Assembly (NCBI GenBank): GCA_016790575.1
Contig: JAEUOU010000024.1
Location: 1-64,000, forward strand
Source: Burkholderiaceae bacterium
Lineage (GTDB): Bacteria; Pseudomonadota; Gammaproteobacteria; Burkholderiales; Burkholderiaceae_C
Length of the DNA stretch: 64,000 nt
Direction of reading: 5' to 3'
A program made the translations under genes and the position numbers. The notes under the pieces are model-generated. The model was not told the DNA's origin. It did no database searches and saw only the letters and a list, made by a program, of their open reading frames with translations. Positions 36,789-45,522 of this stretch are shown in pieces. The stretch's first letter is position 1. Each line of letters begins with the position of its first letter.

Positions 36789-37994
36789 TCAGTCGACCAG
36801 CATGGCGTAGACCATGTCGCGCAGCAGCGGGCGGTAGAACTCCCGCTGGTTGGGTGCCTGGATCATCAGGATCGCAAACAGCTCTTCGGCCGGATCGACA
36901 AAAAATGTGGTGCCGGCGATGCCACCCCAGTAGTACATGCCCACGGAGCCCGGGGTGGGCGCCTCGCCGGCGGCGATGCGTACGGCAAAACCCAGGCCGA
37001 AGCCGTGGCCCGGCGGCAGCAGGGACGCGCTGGCGCCGGGCGCCACCGGAATGTCGCCCAGGTGGTCGGCGGTCATGTAGTCGACGGTGCGCGGACCCAG
37101 CAGGCGCACACCATCGAGTGCGCCCTTGTTCAGCAGAAACTGCAGGAAGCGGGCGTAATCCCGGGCGGTGGACACCAGCCCGCCGCCGCCGCCTTCCATG
37201 CGGCCGGGATGGCGAAAATCGGTCACGGGCATGGGCACGCCGCCATCCGGGTCGTGGGCAAAGGGCTCGGCCAGGCGGGGCAGATGCTGTTCGGGCACCG
37301 TGAAACCGGTGTCGGTCATGCCCAGCGGCTCGAAGACATGCTCGCGCAGGTAGGTGCCCAGGCTTTGTCCGGCGACCACCTCCACGAGTCGGCCGAGCAC
37401 GTCGGTGGCGCGGCTGTACTCCCAGACGCTGCCGGGCTGGAACATCAGCGGAATGGCGGCCAGCGCGGCGCAGAACTCGGCATTGCTGCGTTCGCGCGAG
37501 CCCAGCCGGGCCTGCGCATATTCGCGCTGCACGCCGGCCACACCCAGGAATTCGTAGGTGAATCCGGCGGTATGGCGCAGCAGGTCCTGCACCGTCGCCG
37601 GCCGCGCCGCCGGCACCAGCGTGCGCACGCCGTCGTGCTCCACCGCCACCGGCTGGCCGGCGAATTCGGGCAGGTATTTCGCTATCGGGTCACTCAGCAA
37701 CACGCGGCCCTGCTCCATCAGCATCAGCGTCGCCACCGACACCAGGGGTTTGGTCATCGAATAGATGCGAAAGAGCGAATCCCGCGCCATGCGGCTGCCA
37801 GTGGCGGGGTTCTGCCGGCCCAGGTGCTCGAACAGGGCCACTTTGCCGCGCCGCGCGACCAACACCACCGCGCCGGGCAGGCGGCCGCGGTCCACATCGG
37901 CCTGCAGCCGGTCGAGCAGGCGCTGCGCGCGCAGCGGACACAGGCCGACATCGGCGGGGTTGGCCTGGGGCAGGGGCAGGTGGCTGGCGATCAT
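36789..37994 (-). CDS. serine hydrolase (beta-lactamase/EstB family)
   Basis: This 401-residue penicillin-binding-protein-like serine hydrolase has the SxxK motif SMTK at residues 79-82 and YSR at about 193, the place of the YxN motif. GSVGMYYWGGIAGTTFFVDP near the end takes the place of the KTG strand, as in EstB-type esterases. No signal peptide is visible, so it is probably a cytoplasmic esterase rather than a beta-lactamase. It heads the minus-strand group with the SDR and enoyl-reductase-like genes. Confidence 0.9.
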   Translation of the reverse strand: MIASHLPLPQANPADVGLCPLRAQRLLDRLQADVDRGRLPGAVVLVARRGKVALFEHLGRQNPATGSRMARDSLFRIYSMTKPLVSVATLMLMEQGRVLLSDPIAKYLPEFAGQPVAVEHDGVRTLVPAARPATVQDLLRHTAGFTYEFLGVAGVQREYAQARLGSRERSNAEFCAALAAIPLMFQPGSVWEYSRATDVLGRLVEVVAGQSLGTYLREHVFEPLGMTDTGFTVPEQHLPRLAEPFAHDPDGGVPMPVTDFRHPGRMEGGGGGLVSTARDYARFLQFLLNKGALDGVRLLGPRTVDYMTADHLGDIPVAPGASASLLPPGHGFGLGFAVRIAAGEAPTPGSVGMYYWGGIAGTTFFVDPAEELFAILMIQAPNQREFYRPLLRDMVYAMLVD

Positions 37995-38092
37995 CCGTAA
38001 CTTCTCCGTGGGGCGGCGGCCGGGGCCGCCGGTTCATGGCAACATCGCTGCCATTGTGCGACCAAGCGCCGGCAAGCGTCCGGCGGAGCCTT

Positions 38093-38764
38093 ATGCATCT
38101 GCGTTCCCGACACCCGATACGAACCTTCGTCGCCGGCCTGCTGGCCCTGTTGCCGCTCGCGGCGACGCTGGCGCTGCTGGTCTGGACGGCACGCATCCTG
38201 TCGTCGTGGCTGGGGCCCGACAGTCTGGTCGGCTCGCTGCTGACCCGGCTGGGCCTGGGCCTGACCGGCTCGGATGCGGCCGGTTACGCCCTGGGTGTGC
38301 TGCTGCTGGCACTGGGGGTGTATCTGTTCGGGCTGCTGGTGGAGACCGAACTGCAACGCGGCCTTGCCCGCGCTTTCGATGCGGTGATGCAGAAAATCCC
38401 GGTGGTGCGCACGGTCTACGACGTGGCGCAGAAGCTGGTGGCGCTGGTGGGACCGGGCAAACGGGACGGGATGCCCACCATGAAGCCGGTGTGGCTGCAC
38501 TTCGGCGGCCCCCCGGCCCCGGGTGAGCCGGCGGCCAGCACCGTGGTGCTGGGCCTGCTGTCGACGCCGGTGCCGGTGCTGATCGGCGGGCAGGCCTTTC
38601 ATGGCGTTCTGGTGCCGACGGCGCCCGTGCCGGTCGGCGGTGGCCTGATGTATGTGCCCGCCCATTGGGTGGTGCCGGCCGACGTGGGCATGGAGGCGCT
38701 GACCAGCATCTACGTTTCCATGGGGGTGACCTCGGGCCAGTACCTCGAAACTATGAAAAAGTGA
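38093..38764 (+). CDS. DUF502 membrane protein
   Basis: The start at 38093 (preceded by GGCGGAG) gives 223 residues with two N-terminal membrane helices (about 9-30 and 58-82) and a conserved IPVVRTVYDVAQKLVALVG segment, then a C-terminal domain with PTAPVPVGGGLMYVPAHWVV. This is the DUF502 pattern; function is unknown. The last residues (YLETMKK) and stop lie in the leading edge of repeat copy D. Confidence 0.9.
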   Translation: MHLRSRHPIRTFVAGLLALLPLAATLALLVWTARILSSWLGPDSLVGSLLTRLGLGLTGSDAAGYALGVLLLALGVYLFGLLVETELQRGLARAFDAVMQKIPVVRTVYDVAQKLVALVGPGKRDGMPTMKPVWLHFGGPPAPGEPAASTVVLGLLSTPVPVLIGGQAFHGVLVPTAPVPVGGGLMYVPAHWVVPADVGMEALTSIYVSMGVTSGQYLETMKK

Positions 38765-38815
38765 GCATTCGGCGACCTTTTTGCGCTGGGTATTGACATA
38801 AAAGGCCTGTAATCG
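38745..38815 (+). repeat. dispersed repeat copy D (at the DUF502 gene end)
   Basis: GAGC (38763-38766; one mismatch to TAGC), 17 bases, CGCTGGGT (from 38784), then ATTGACATAAAAGGCCTGTAATCGG. CCTTTT before and AAAAGG after the core are complementary, so a terminator-like hairpin is possible. Confidence 0.85.
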
Positions 38816-38861
38816 GGTTTGGCGAGGGCCTGGGGGTCGCCGGCGGCGGCGGCGCGGGGTC

Positions 38862-40550
38862 TCAAGCGCCTTCGGCCTCCTGCAGCAGGCGCCACATCAC
38901 CTTGCCGCTGCCGCTCTTGGGCAGGCTGTCGGCGAACTGCACCACGCGCGGCACCTTGTAGACGGCCATGTTGTCGCGGCACCAGTCGATGATGTCCTGC
39001 TCGCTCACCTGCCCCTGGTGGCTGGCGCGCAATACCACCACCGCCTTGACCGATTCGCCCCGGTAGGCGTCCTGGGTCGCGATGACACAGGCCTCCTGGA
39101 CGGCGGGGTGGCGGAACATCAGCGCCTCCACCTCGGCCGGCCAGACTTTGAAGCCCGACGCGTTGATCATGCGTTTGAGCCGGTCGGTCATGAAGAAATA
39201 GCCGTCTTCGTCAATGCGTCCCATGTCACCGGACCGGAAGAAGCGCTTGCCCTCCAGGGTGATGAAGGCCTGCGCGGTGGCGTCGGGCCGCTTCCAGTAG
39301 CCCTTGAACACTTCGGGTCCGTGGATGACGATCTCGCCCGATTCGCCCTGGGGCAGCTCCTGCAGCGTTTCGGGGTCGATCACGCGGGCATCGGTGCTCA
39401 TGTACGGGATGCCCAGGCATTGCTGCTTGGGCCGGTCGGGCGGGTTCTGGTGCGAGGGCGCCGCGGTTTCGGTCAGGCCGTAGCCTTCGACGTATTTCAG
39501 GCCGAACAGGTCTTGCAGCCGCTGCGCCACCGCCTGCGGCATGGCGGCGCCGCCGCCACCGATCAGCACCAGGCTGGACAGGTCGTAGCGGTCAAAGCGC
39601 GGGCTGGCCAGCAGGTCGATGACCATGGTGGGAATGTTGGTCCAGTGCGTGACCCGGTAGCGGGAGATGAGACGCCCGGCCAGGTCGCGCTCCCAGCGCG
39701 GCATCAGGATCAGCGTGGCGCTGCCGTAGATGGCCGCGTGCATTACCGACACCATGCCGGTGATGTGGAACATCGGCACCACGGCCAGCGACACGGTCTC
39801 GGGCGTGCCCTGGCCCCACAGGCTGGAGGCCATGGCGTTGTGCATGACGCTGGCATGGGTGTGCATGCAGCCCTTGGGCAGCCCGGTGGTGCCGCTGGTG
39901 TAGGGCAGGATGGACAGATCCTCCGGGCCGGCGGTGACGGGCGGCAGCGGCAAGTCGTTGGCCAGCGCGTCGTTCCAAGACAGCACCGCGCCACCGGCCA
40001 GCGGCGGCAGCGCGTGGTGGGTCAGCAGCCAGTCGGTCCAGACCTCGGGCGGGGCGTCGTCACCGACGATGTTGCCGTCGAAGGCGTCGGTGAAATGGGT
40101 GACGATGAGGTGGGCCAGGCGCCGGCCTTCGGGCAACGCGTCGCTGGCGCGGGCGAATTCGGCCGCCAGATCGCCCGTGGTGATGGCGACCCGGGTGTCG
40201 GGGTCGGTGATGTAATGCTTGAGTTCTTCGGCGCGGTTCATCGGGTTGACCGGCACCACCACCGCATTGGCCCTCAGGATGGCAAAGTGCGCAATCACCA
40301 GCTGGGGGCAGTTCTGCATGTTGACCACCACGCGGTCACCCGCCGCCACGCCCAGCGCCACCAGGCGCGCCGCCAGCCGCTCAGCCTGGGACTGGAGCGT
40401 GGCATAGGTGTAGACCCGCCCGAAAAACACGATGGCCGGCTTGCGCGGGTAACGCAGCGCACTGATCGCCAGGTTGTCCCACAGCGAGGTGCACGGCGGA
40501 TGGATGGTATGCGGCAGGCGCCGGGGCCAGAAACGGTGGTGGGATGGCAT
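38862..40550 (-). CDS. AMP-dependent acyl-CoA synthetase
   Basis: The start at 40550 gives a 562-residue ANL-superfamily ligase. P-loop ILPYTSGTTGLPKGCMHTHA, the GYGLTETAAPSHQNP adenylation motif, RSGDMGRIDEDGYFF and the C-terminal catalytic Lys in KSGSGKVMWR are all present. The sequence resembles medium/long-chain fatty acid or related acid-CoA ligases; the substrate is not clear. The frame stays open upstream to 41339, but that part runs antisense to the Bug-protein gene. It is divergent from that gene across 159 bases. Confidence 0.93.
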   Translation of the reverse strand: MPSHHRFWPRRLPHTIHPPCTSLWDNLAISALRYPRKPAIVFFGRVYTYATLQSQAERLAARLVALGVAAGDRVVVNMQNCPQLVIAHFAILRANAVVVPVNPMNRAEELKHYITDPDTRVAITTGDLAAEFARASDALPEGRRLAHLIVTHFTDAFDGNIVGDDAPPEVWTDWLLTHHALPPLAGGAVLSWNDALANDLPLPPVTAGPEDLSILPYTSGTTGLPKGCMHTHASVMHNAMASSLWGQGTPETVSLAVVPMFHITGMVSVMHAAIYGSATLILMPRWERDLAGRLISRYRVTHWTNIPTMVIDLLASPRFDRYDLSSLVLIGGGGAAMPQAVAQRLQDLFGLKYVEGYGLTETAAPSHQNPPDRPKQQCLGIPYMSTDARVIDPETLQELPQGESGEIVIHGPEVFKGYWKRPDATAQAFITLEGKRFFRSGDMGRIDEDGYFFMTDRLKRMINASGFKVWPAEVEALMFRHPAVQEACVIATQDAYRGESVKAVVVLRASHQGQVSEQDIIDWCRDNMAVYKVPRVVQFADSLPKSGSGKVMWRLLQEAEGA

Positions 40551-40709
40551 GGAGTCTCCTTCTTGTCGCTTGTCGGCCACCGGGGTGGCCGCTGCGGCGC
40601 CCATGCTACGGCGGCCGGCACACGGCACGGGGCGCCACCCTGTCGCCGCCGCGACGCCGCGCGGCCTGCGTATCATGGGCGTCATCCCACACAGAACCGG
40701 AGACCTCCC

Positions 40710-41672
40710 ATGCATCCTCTGCTGCGAACCCTGCTGGCCTGCGCCACCCTGGCGGTCAGCGCGACCGCGTCCGCCTTTCCCACCAAACCGGTGCGCATCG
40801 TGGTCGGCTTTCCGGCCGGCGGACCGCTGGACCAGCATGCGCGGCTGTTGTCCGACCGGCTGCAGGCGGTGCTGGGCCAGCCGGTGCTGGTGGAATACAA
40901 GGCCGGCGCCGGCGGCACCGTGGGCGCACAGGAAGTGATGAAAGCCGCACCCGATGGCCACACCCTGATGCTGGCCAACACCGGTGTCATGGTGATCAAC
41001 CCCGCGCTGTACAGCAAGCTGCCCTACGCCACACTCAAGGACTTCACGCCCATCGCCCGCACCGCGATGCAGCCGCTGGCGCTGCTGGTCAATCCCAAGG
41101 TGCCGGCCAACACCCTCAAGGAGTTCATGGACTACGCCCGCACCCGGCCCGGGCAGGTGAATTACGGCTCGGCCGGCAATGGCGGCATCAGCCACCTGGT
41201 GCCGGAAATGTTCAAGACCGCCACCGGACTGTTCATGGTGCACATCCCCTACCGCGGAAGCGCGCCGGCCTTCACCGACCTCATGGCCGGCCAGGTGCAA
41301 TTCATGGCCGAATCGATTCCGCAGGCGGCCGCCTATCACAAGCAGGGCAAGGTGCGCGCGCTGGCCGTGACCAGTCGCGAGCGCAACCCCGCCCTGCCCG
41401 ACACCCCGACGGTGATCGAATCCGGTCTCAAGGGTTTCGAGGTGGTGGGCTTCTACGGTTTCCTGGCACCGACCGGCACACCCAAAGAGGTGGTCGCCAA
41501 ACTCAGCGACGCCTTCCGCCAGGTGTTGACCACGCCCGACATTCGCAACCGAATGATCACCCAGGGCGCCGACCCGGCCTTCCTGGGTGCGGACGACTTT
41601 GCGAAGTTCCTCGCTGCGGAGATGCCACGCTGGGCCGATGCGGTGAAGAAATCCGGCGCCAAGCTCGATTGA
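40710..41672 (+). CDS. tripartite tricarboxylate transporter (Bug) substrate-binding protein
   Basis: This 320-residue periplasmic binding protein has a signal peptide (cleavage near ATASA) and the Bug signature FPTKPVRIVVGFPAGGPLDQ, with GKxGAGGTVGAQEV-type and VNYGSAGNGGISHLVPEMF segments. Bug proteins bind carboxylates for TctAB permeases, but many are orphans, as here. It is divergent from the acyl-CoA ligase, which suggests a carboxylic acid linked to that enzyme (inference). Confidence 0.95.
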   Translation: MHPLLRTLLACATLAVSATASAFPTKPVRIVVGFPAGGPLDQHARLLSDRLQAVLGQPVLVEYKAGAGGTVGAQEVMKAAPDGHTLMLANTGVMVINPALYSKLPYATLKDFTPIARTAMQPLALLVNPKVPANTLKEFMDYARTRPGQVNYGSAGNGGISHLVPEMFKTATGLFMVHIPYRGSAPAFTDLMAGQVQFMAESIPQAAAYHKQGKVRALAVTSRERNPALPDTPTVIESGLKGFEVVGFYGFLAPTGTPKEVVAKLSDAFRQVLTTPDIRNRMITQGADPAFLGADDFAKFLAAEMPRWADAVKKSGAKLD

Positions 41673-41724
41673 CGCGAACGGCTCTTCAGGGCCCGGTCAT
41701 GCCACGCTCCTCGACCAACCGATT

Positions 41725-41790
41725 AATTCTTTTTTCATAGCATCATGCGACCATTTCACGCTGGGTATCTGGCATTTTTGCTGGCTTTTT
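41725..41790 (+). repeat. dispersed repeat copy E (start of the glycerophosphodiesterase gene)
   Basis: TTTTTTCATAGC (TAGC 41738-41741), 17 bases, CGCTGGGT (from 41759), then ATCTGGCATTTTTGC. The gene's ATG (41745) is inside the 17-base segment, and the repeat is translated as the signal-peptide core. Confidence 0.85.
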
Positions 41791-42719
41791 CCGTCGCCAC
41801 CCCCCTGGCGGCGGCTTTTGACCTCCAGGGCCATCGCGGCGCACGGGGCCTGATGCCGGAAAACACGCTGCCGGCCTTCGAGCGGGCGCTGGCCATCGGC
41901 GTGACCACGCTGGAGCTGGACACCGGCATCACGGCGGATGGGGTCGTGGTGGTGTCGCACGATCCGATCCTCAACCCCGACCTGGTGCGCGGCCCGGACG
42001 GCCAGTGGCTGACGGCGCCCACGCCGATCCGCTCGCTCACCTGGGCGCAGCTGCAGACCTACGATGTGGGTCGCCTGCGCCCCGGCAGCCGCTATGCGCA
42101 GCAGTTTCCGCAGCAGCAGCCCATCGACGTTACCCGCATGCCCCGCCTGGCGGACGTGTTTGCACGCGTCAAGGCGCTGGGCGCGGATGCGGTGCAATTC
42201 GACATTGAGACCAAAATTGACCCGCGCCGGCCGGATGCCACGCTGGCGCCGGAGCCCTTCGTGCAGGCGCTGCTGGCGGTGATCCGCGAGCACGGCATGG
42301 AAGAGCGGGTGATGGTCCAGAGTTTCGACTGGCGCACCTTGCAGCTGCTGCGTGCGCAGGCGCCCAAAGTGCGCACCGTCTACCTCAGCGTCCAGCGGCC
42401 GCAGTTCAACTCCATCGAAACCGAGCCCGGTCTGTGGACCGCCGGCCAGCGCCTGGCCGACCATGGCAGCGTGCCCCGGATGGTCAAGGCCGCCGGCGGC
42501 CATGTCTGGTCACCCAACTTCAACGACCTCACACCCGCGCTGCTGCGCGAGGCGCAAAGCCTGGGCCTGAAGGTAATCCCCTGGACGGTCAACGAACCGG
42601 CCGATATCGCCCGCATCCTTGATCTGCCGGTGGACGGGATCATCAGCGACTACCCCGACCGCGTGCGCTCCGAAATGACGCGCCGCAAGCTGCCGCTGCC
42701 GCCCGCCGTGAAGCTCTGA
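41745..42719 (+). CDS. glpQ: glycerophosphodiester phosphodiesterase, periplasmic type
   Basis: This 324-residue GDPD-family enzyme would hydrolyse glycerophosphodiesters to glycerol 3-phosphate and an alcohol. Catalytic motifs are FDLQGHRGARGLMPENT, ELDTGITADGVVVVSHDP and VQFDIETKIDP. It has a signal peptide of about 24 residues (YLAFLLAFSVATPLAAA) that is encoded by repeat copy E, as is the start codon; no good ribosome site precedes it and no later in-frame ATG would keep the domain. The symbol is by family; ugpQ-type proteins are cytoplasmic. Confidence 0.88.
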   Translation: MRPFHAGYLAFLLAFSVATPLAAAFDLQGHRGARGLMPENTLPAFERALAIGVTTLELDTGITADGVVVVSHDPILNPDLVRGPDGQWLTAPTPIRSLTWAQLQTYDVGRLRPGSRYAQQFPQQQPIDVTRMPRLADVFARVKALGADAVQFDIETKIDPRRPDATLAPEPFVQALLAVIREHGMEERVMVQSFDWRTLQLLRAQAPKVRTVYLSVQRPQFNSIETEPGLWTAGQRLADHGSVPRMVKAAGGHVWSPNFNDLTPALLREAQSLGLKVIPWTVNEPADIARILDLPVDGIISDYPDRVRSEMTRRKLPLPPAVKL

Positions 42720-42731
42720 CACCCCTCACCC

Positions 42732-43895
42732 GTGCCCGCGCTGCTGTACCTGCTGGCCGCCTGCAACCTGGTGATCGGCAGCGGGGCGTTCGGGCTGACC
42801 GGCATTCTGGCGCCCATGGCCGCGTCGCTGGGCAGCAGTGTGGCCACGACCGGTCAATCCATGACGGTGTACGCCCTGGCCAATGCCATCCTCGCCCCCG
42901 CCGTGATGCTGCGAACGGCGCACTGGAGCCGGCGCGCCTGCCTGCAGCTGGCTCTGGCCCTGTTCGCGGCCGGCCAGCTGCTGTGTGCGCTTGCAACCAG
43001 CCTGGAGTGGCTGCTGGCCGGGCGGGTGCTGATGGGTGCCGGTGCCGTGCTGACCCCGGTAGCGGCCGGCCTGGCCGTTGCCCTGGTTCCCGCGGCGCAG
43101 CGGGGCCGGGCGCTGTCGCTGACTTTCCTGGGCATGAGCCTCAGCTACGTGATCGGCTTGCCGCTGACGGCCTGGGCGGGCACCGCCTGGGGCTGGCGGG
43201 TCCCCGTGCTCGCGCTGGCCGCGCTGGCGCTGCTGATGCTGGTGCTGGTCAGCCTGTGGGTGCCCCGTCAGCTGGCCGGCGGTGGTAGCGGCTTCGGCGA
43301 CCTGCGGCCGCTGCTGGCCCGTCCGGTGGTGCGCCGGACACTGGCGCTGACACTTTTGTATTTCACCGCCATCTTCGCGGTGTTTTCGTACATCGGGCCG
43401 GTGCTGCAGGCCCTCAACCCGATGAATGCCGGCGCCCTGTCGACCACCCTGATGGTGTTCGGGCTGGCCGGTGTGGCCGGGACCGTGTCCGGTGGCTGGG
43501 CCGCGGACCGCTTCGGTCCCCTGCCCACCCTGCGCCTGCAACTGGCCGGTCTGGCCGCGATGATGGCCCTGGTGCCGGTCACCCAGGGCCTGCCGCAGGC
43601 CATGGTCGCCGTTTTTGTGGTCTGGGGCGTCTGTGGCTTCGGCATGATGGCGCCGCAGCAGATACGGCTGGCCACCGAATCGCCCGCCCATGCCCCCTTG
43701 CTGATCAGCCTGAATGCGTCGATGCTCTATTTCGGCACCGCCCTGGGCGCGGCGGTGGGCGGTATCGGCAGCGCCTGGATCGGTCTGCGCGAGCTGGCCT
43801 GGCTCGCCCTGCCTTTCGCGCTGGCGGGCGGACTGGCCTTGCTGACCTCCCCTTCAACGGAGACTCGTCATGAACGCCCTGACCCAACTGGATGA
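42732..43895 (+). CDS. MFS transporter (DHA/AraJ-type)
   Basis: This 387-residue protein has 12 hydrophobic helices and a motif A-like loop region; the segment GRVLMGAGAVLTPVAAGLAV after helix 4 and GGWAADRFGPLPTLRLQLAG between helices 7 and 8 fit the drug-proton antiporter/arabinose efflux group. It starts with GTG, 12 bases after glpQ. The substrate is unknown. Its 3' end overlaps the next small gene by 26 bases. Confidence 0.88.
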   Translation: MPALLYLLAACNLVIGSGAFGLTGILAPMAASLGSSVATTGQSMTVYALANAILAPAVMLRTAHWSRRACLQLALALFAAGQLLCALATSLEWLLAGRVLMGAGAVLTPVAAGLAVALVPAAQRGRALSLTFLGMSLSYVIGLPLTAWAGTAWGWRVPVLALAALALLMLVLVSLWVPRQLAGGGSGFGDLRPLLARPVVRRTLALTLLYFTAIFAVFSYIGPVLQALNPMNAGALSTTLMVFGLAGVAGTVSGGWAADRFGPLPTLRLQLAGLAAMMALVPVTQGLPQAMVAVFVVWGVCGFGMMAPQQIRLATESPAHAPLLISLNASMLYFGTALGAAVGGIGSAWIGLRELAWLALPFALAGGLALLTSPSTETRHERPDPTG

Positions 43896-44151
43896 TCTGA
43901 CCCGCTCGCTCGACGCCGTGCGCGCCGGCCAGCTTGGCACCGCCGCATTCTGCCGCGCGGCCCGCGGACACGACGCGCTGCTGCAGGCTCTGCCACCCCG
44001 CTACGGCGAGGTGCTGTTCGGTCTGCTGGATCGACTGGAATCGAGCGCCCTTTTCACCGAGGAGAGCTGCTCCTTCAGCCAGCGCGACCTGCTGGACAGC
44101 CTGACGCTGTGGACAGACAAGGCCCGCGCCCAGCTGGACACCCGCCCGTGA
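43870..44151 (+). CDS. hypothetical protein
   Basis: This 93-residue protein starts MNALTQLDDLTRSLDAVRAG behind a GGAG ribosome site and is mostly helical and charged, with no signal peptide, membrane segment or known motif. It overlaps the MFS gene by 26 bases and the next gene's GTG by 4, so it is sandwiched in one translational unit, which is the main evidence that it is real. I do not recognise the family. Confidence 0.65.
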   Translation: MNALTQLDDLTRSLDAVRAGQLGTAAFCRAARGHDALLQALPPRYGEVLFGLLDRLESSALFTEESCSFSQRDLLDSLTLWTDKARAQLDTRP

Positions 44152-45425
44152 CCCCCGCCGACCTGACCGACCCGCGGCTGGACGCCACCTGGAAAGGCTT
44201 TCCACCCGCGGCAGGGGCGCTGCGCCGCTCGGCGGTGGGCGCGCAAGGCTGGAACCTGCTGCGCGGCGACCTGCCGCTGCCGCTGGCCGTGGTGCACCGC
44301 GACGCGCTGGCCCACAACCTGCGCTGGATGCAGGATCTGGTGGCCCGCGCCGGCATCGACCTCGCCCCCCACGGCAAGACCACGCTGTCGCCGCAGCTGT
44401 TTCGCGCCCAGCTGGACGCGGGCGCCTGGGGCATCACGGTGGCCAGCGTGGCGCAGGTGGCCGTTGCCCTGGCGGCCGGTGCGCGCCGGGTGCTGATCGC
44501 CAACCAGGTGCTGCAGCCGGTCGATCTGTCCGCGCTGGCGGCGCTGCGCCGGGACCACCCGGGGCTGGTGGCGCCCTTTCTGCTGGATTCACCCGCACAG
44601 CTGGCCGCCATCGACGCCTGGCACACACAGACCGGCGCCGCACCGCTGGACGTGCTGCTGGAACTGGGCCTGGCGGGCGGGCGCACCGGCTGCCGGGACG
44701 CGGCCGACGCGCTGGCCCTGGCGCGGGCAGCGCGGGCAAGCCCCGCCGTGCGCCTGGTGGGCATCGAATGCTACGAAGGCCTGTGGGCCAAGGGCGACGA
44801 CGCGGCCGACACCACGCTGGTGAACACGCTGATGGCACGGGTGCACGCCCTGGCCGCACAGGCCGAAGCCGAGGGGCTGTTCGAGGCCGACGAGGTGCTG
44901 GTCACCGCCGGTGGCTCGGCCGTGTTCGACCTGGTGGCGCGGGCGCTGCGCCCGGCGTTGCAACGCCCGGTGCGGGCGCTGCTGCGCGCCGGCTGCTACG
45001 TCACGCACGACGACGGCTTTTACCGCCGCATGAGCCAGGCGGTGAACCGGCGCCTGGGTTGCGGCACCGGGCTGCAGGCCGCGCTGCGGGTGTGGTGTGT
45101 GGTGCTGTCCATGCCCGAACCCGGCCTGGCCGTGCTGGGCGCCGGCAAACGCGATGTGTCGACCGACATGGGCCTGCCGGTGCCGCTGGTGGTCAGCCCG
45201 GCCGGCACACACACCACCCACCCCGCGCCGGCCCACTGGCAGATCGATGCCCTCAACGACCAGCATGCCTACCTGCGCGTCGGTGACGATGACGCTGGTC
45301 TGCGCGTGGGCGACCGGGTGGCCCTGGGCATCTCGCACCCCTGCGCCACCTTTGACCGCTGGCGCTGGATGGCGGTGGTGGATGAAGATCTCAACGTGGT
45401 CGATGCGATCACGACAGGATTCTGA
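44148..45425 (+). CDS. D-threonine aldolase / D-serine dehydratase-like PLP enzyme
   Basis: This 425-residue fold-type III PLP enzyme of the DSD1/alanine racemase N-terminal group has the PLP lysine in DLAPHGKTTLSPQLFRAQLD and a barrel followed by a beta domain. Near the C-terminus GISHPCATFDRW has the His/Cys pair that binds zinc in eukaryotic D-serine dehydratase. It probably acts on a D-hydroxy-amino acid; whether dehydratase, deaminase or aldolase is unclear. The GTG start at 44148 overlaps the previous stop. Confidence 0.87.
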   Translation: MTPADLTDPRLDATWKGFPPAAGALRRSAVGAQGWNLLRGDLPLPLAVVHRDALAHNLRWMQDLVARAGIDLAPHGKTTLSPQLFRAQLDAGAWGITVASVAQVAVALAAGARRVLIANQVLQPVDLSALAALRRDHPGLVAPFLLDSPAQLAAIDAWHTQTGAAPLDVLLELGLAGGRTGCRDAADALALARAARASPAVRLVGIECYEGLWAKGDDAADTTLVNTLMARVHALAAQAEAEGLFEADEVLVTAGGSAVFDLVARALRPALQRPVRALLRAGCYVTHDDGFYRRMSQAVNRRLGCGTGLQAALRVWCVVLSMPEPGLAVLGAGKRDVSTDMGLPVPLVVSPAGTHTTHPAPAHWQIDALNDQHAYLRVGDDDAGLRVGDRVALGISHPCATFDRWRWMAVVDEDLNVVDAITTGF

Positions 45426-45522
45426 CGGCCAGCCCGGGCACCGAGGGCTCATGCCAGCGGCAGGCCCGGCGACAACGGGTGGGGGCGGGAACTTGTTGGC
45501 ACCGGGCGGTATCATCTTTCCC

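Noticed and set aside
36789-37994. A true class C beta-lactamase
   Set aside because: There is an SMTK motif and YSR, but no signal peptide and no clear KTG; the protein fits the EstB-like esterase branch better.
39018-40709. Upstream extension of the Bug-protein reading frame
   Set aside because: It runs antisense through the acyl-CoA ligase; the signal peptide at 40710 marks the true start.
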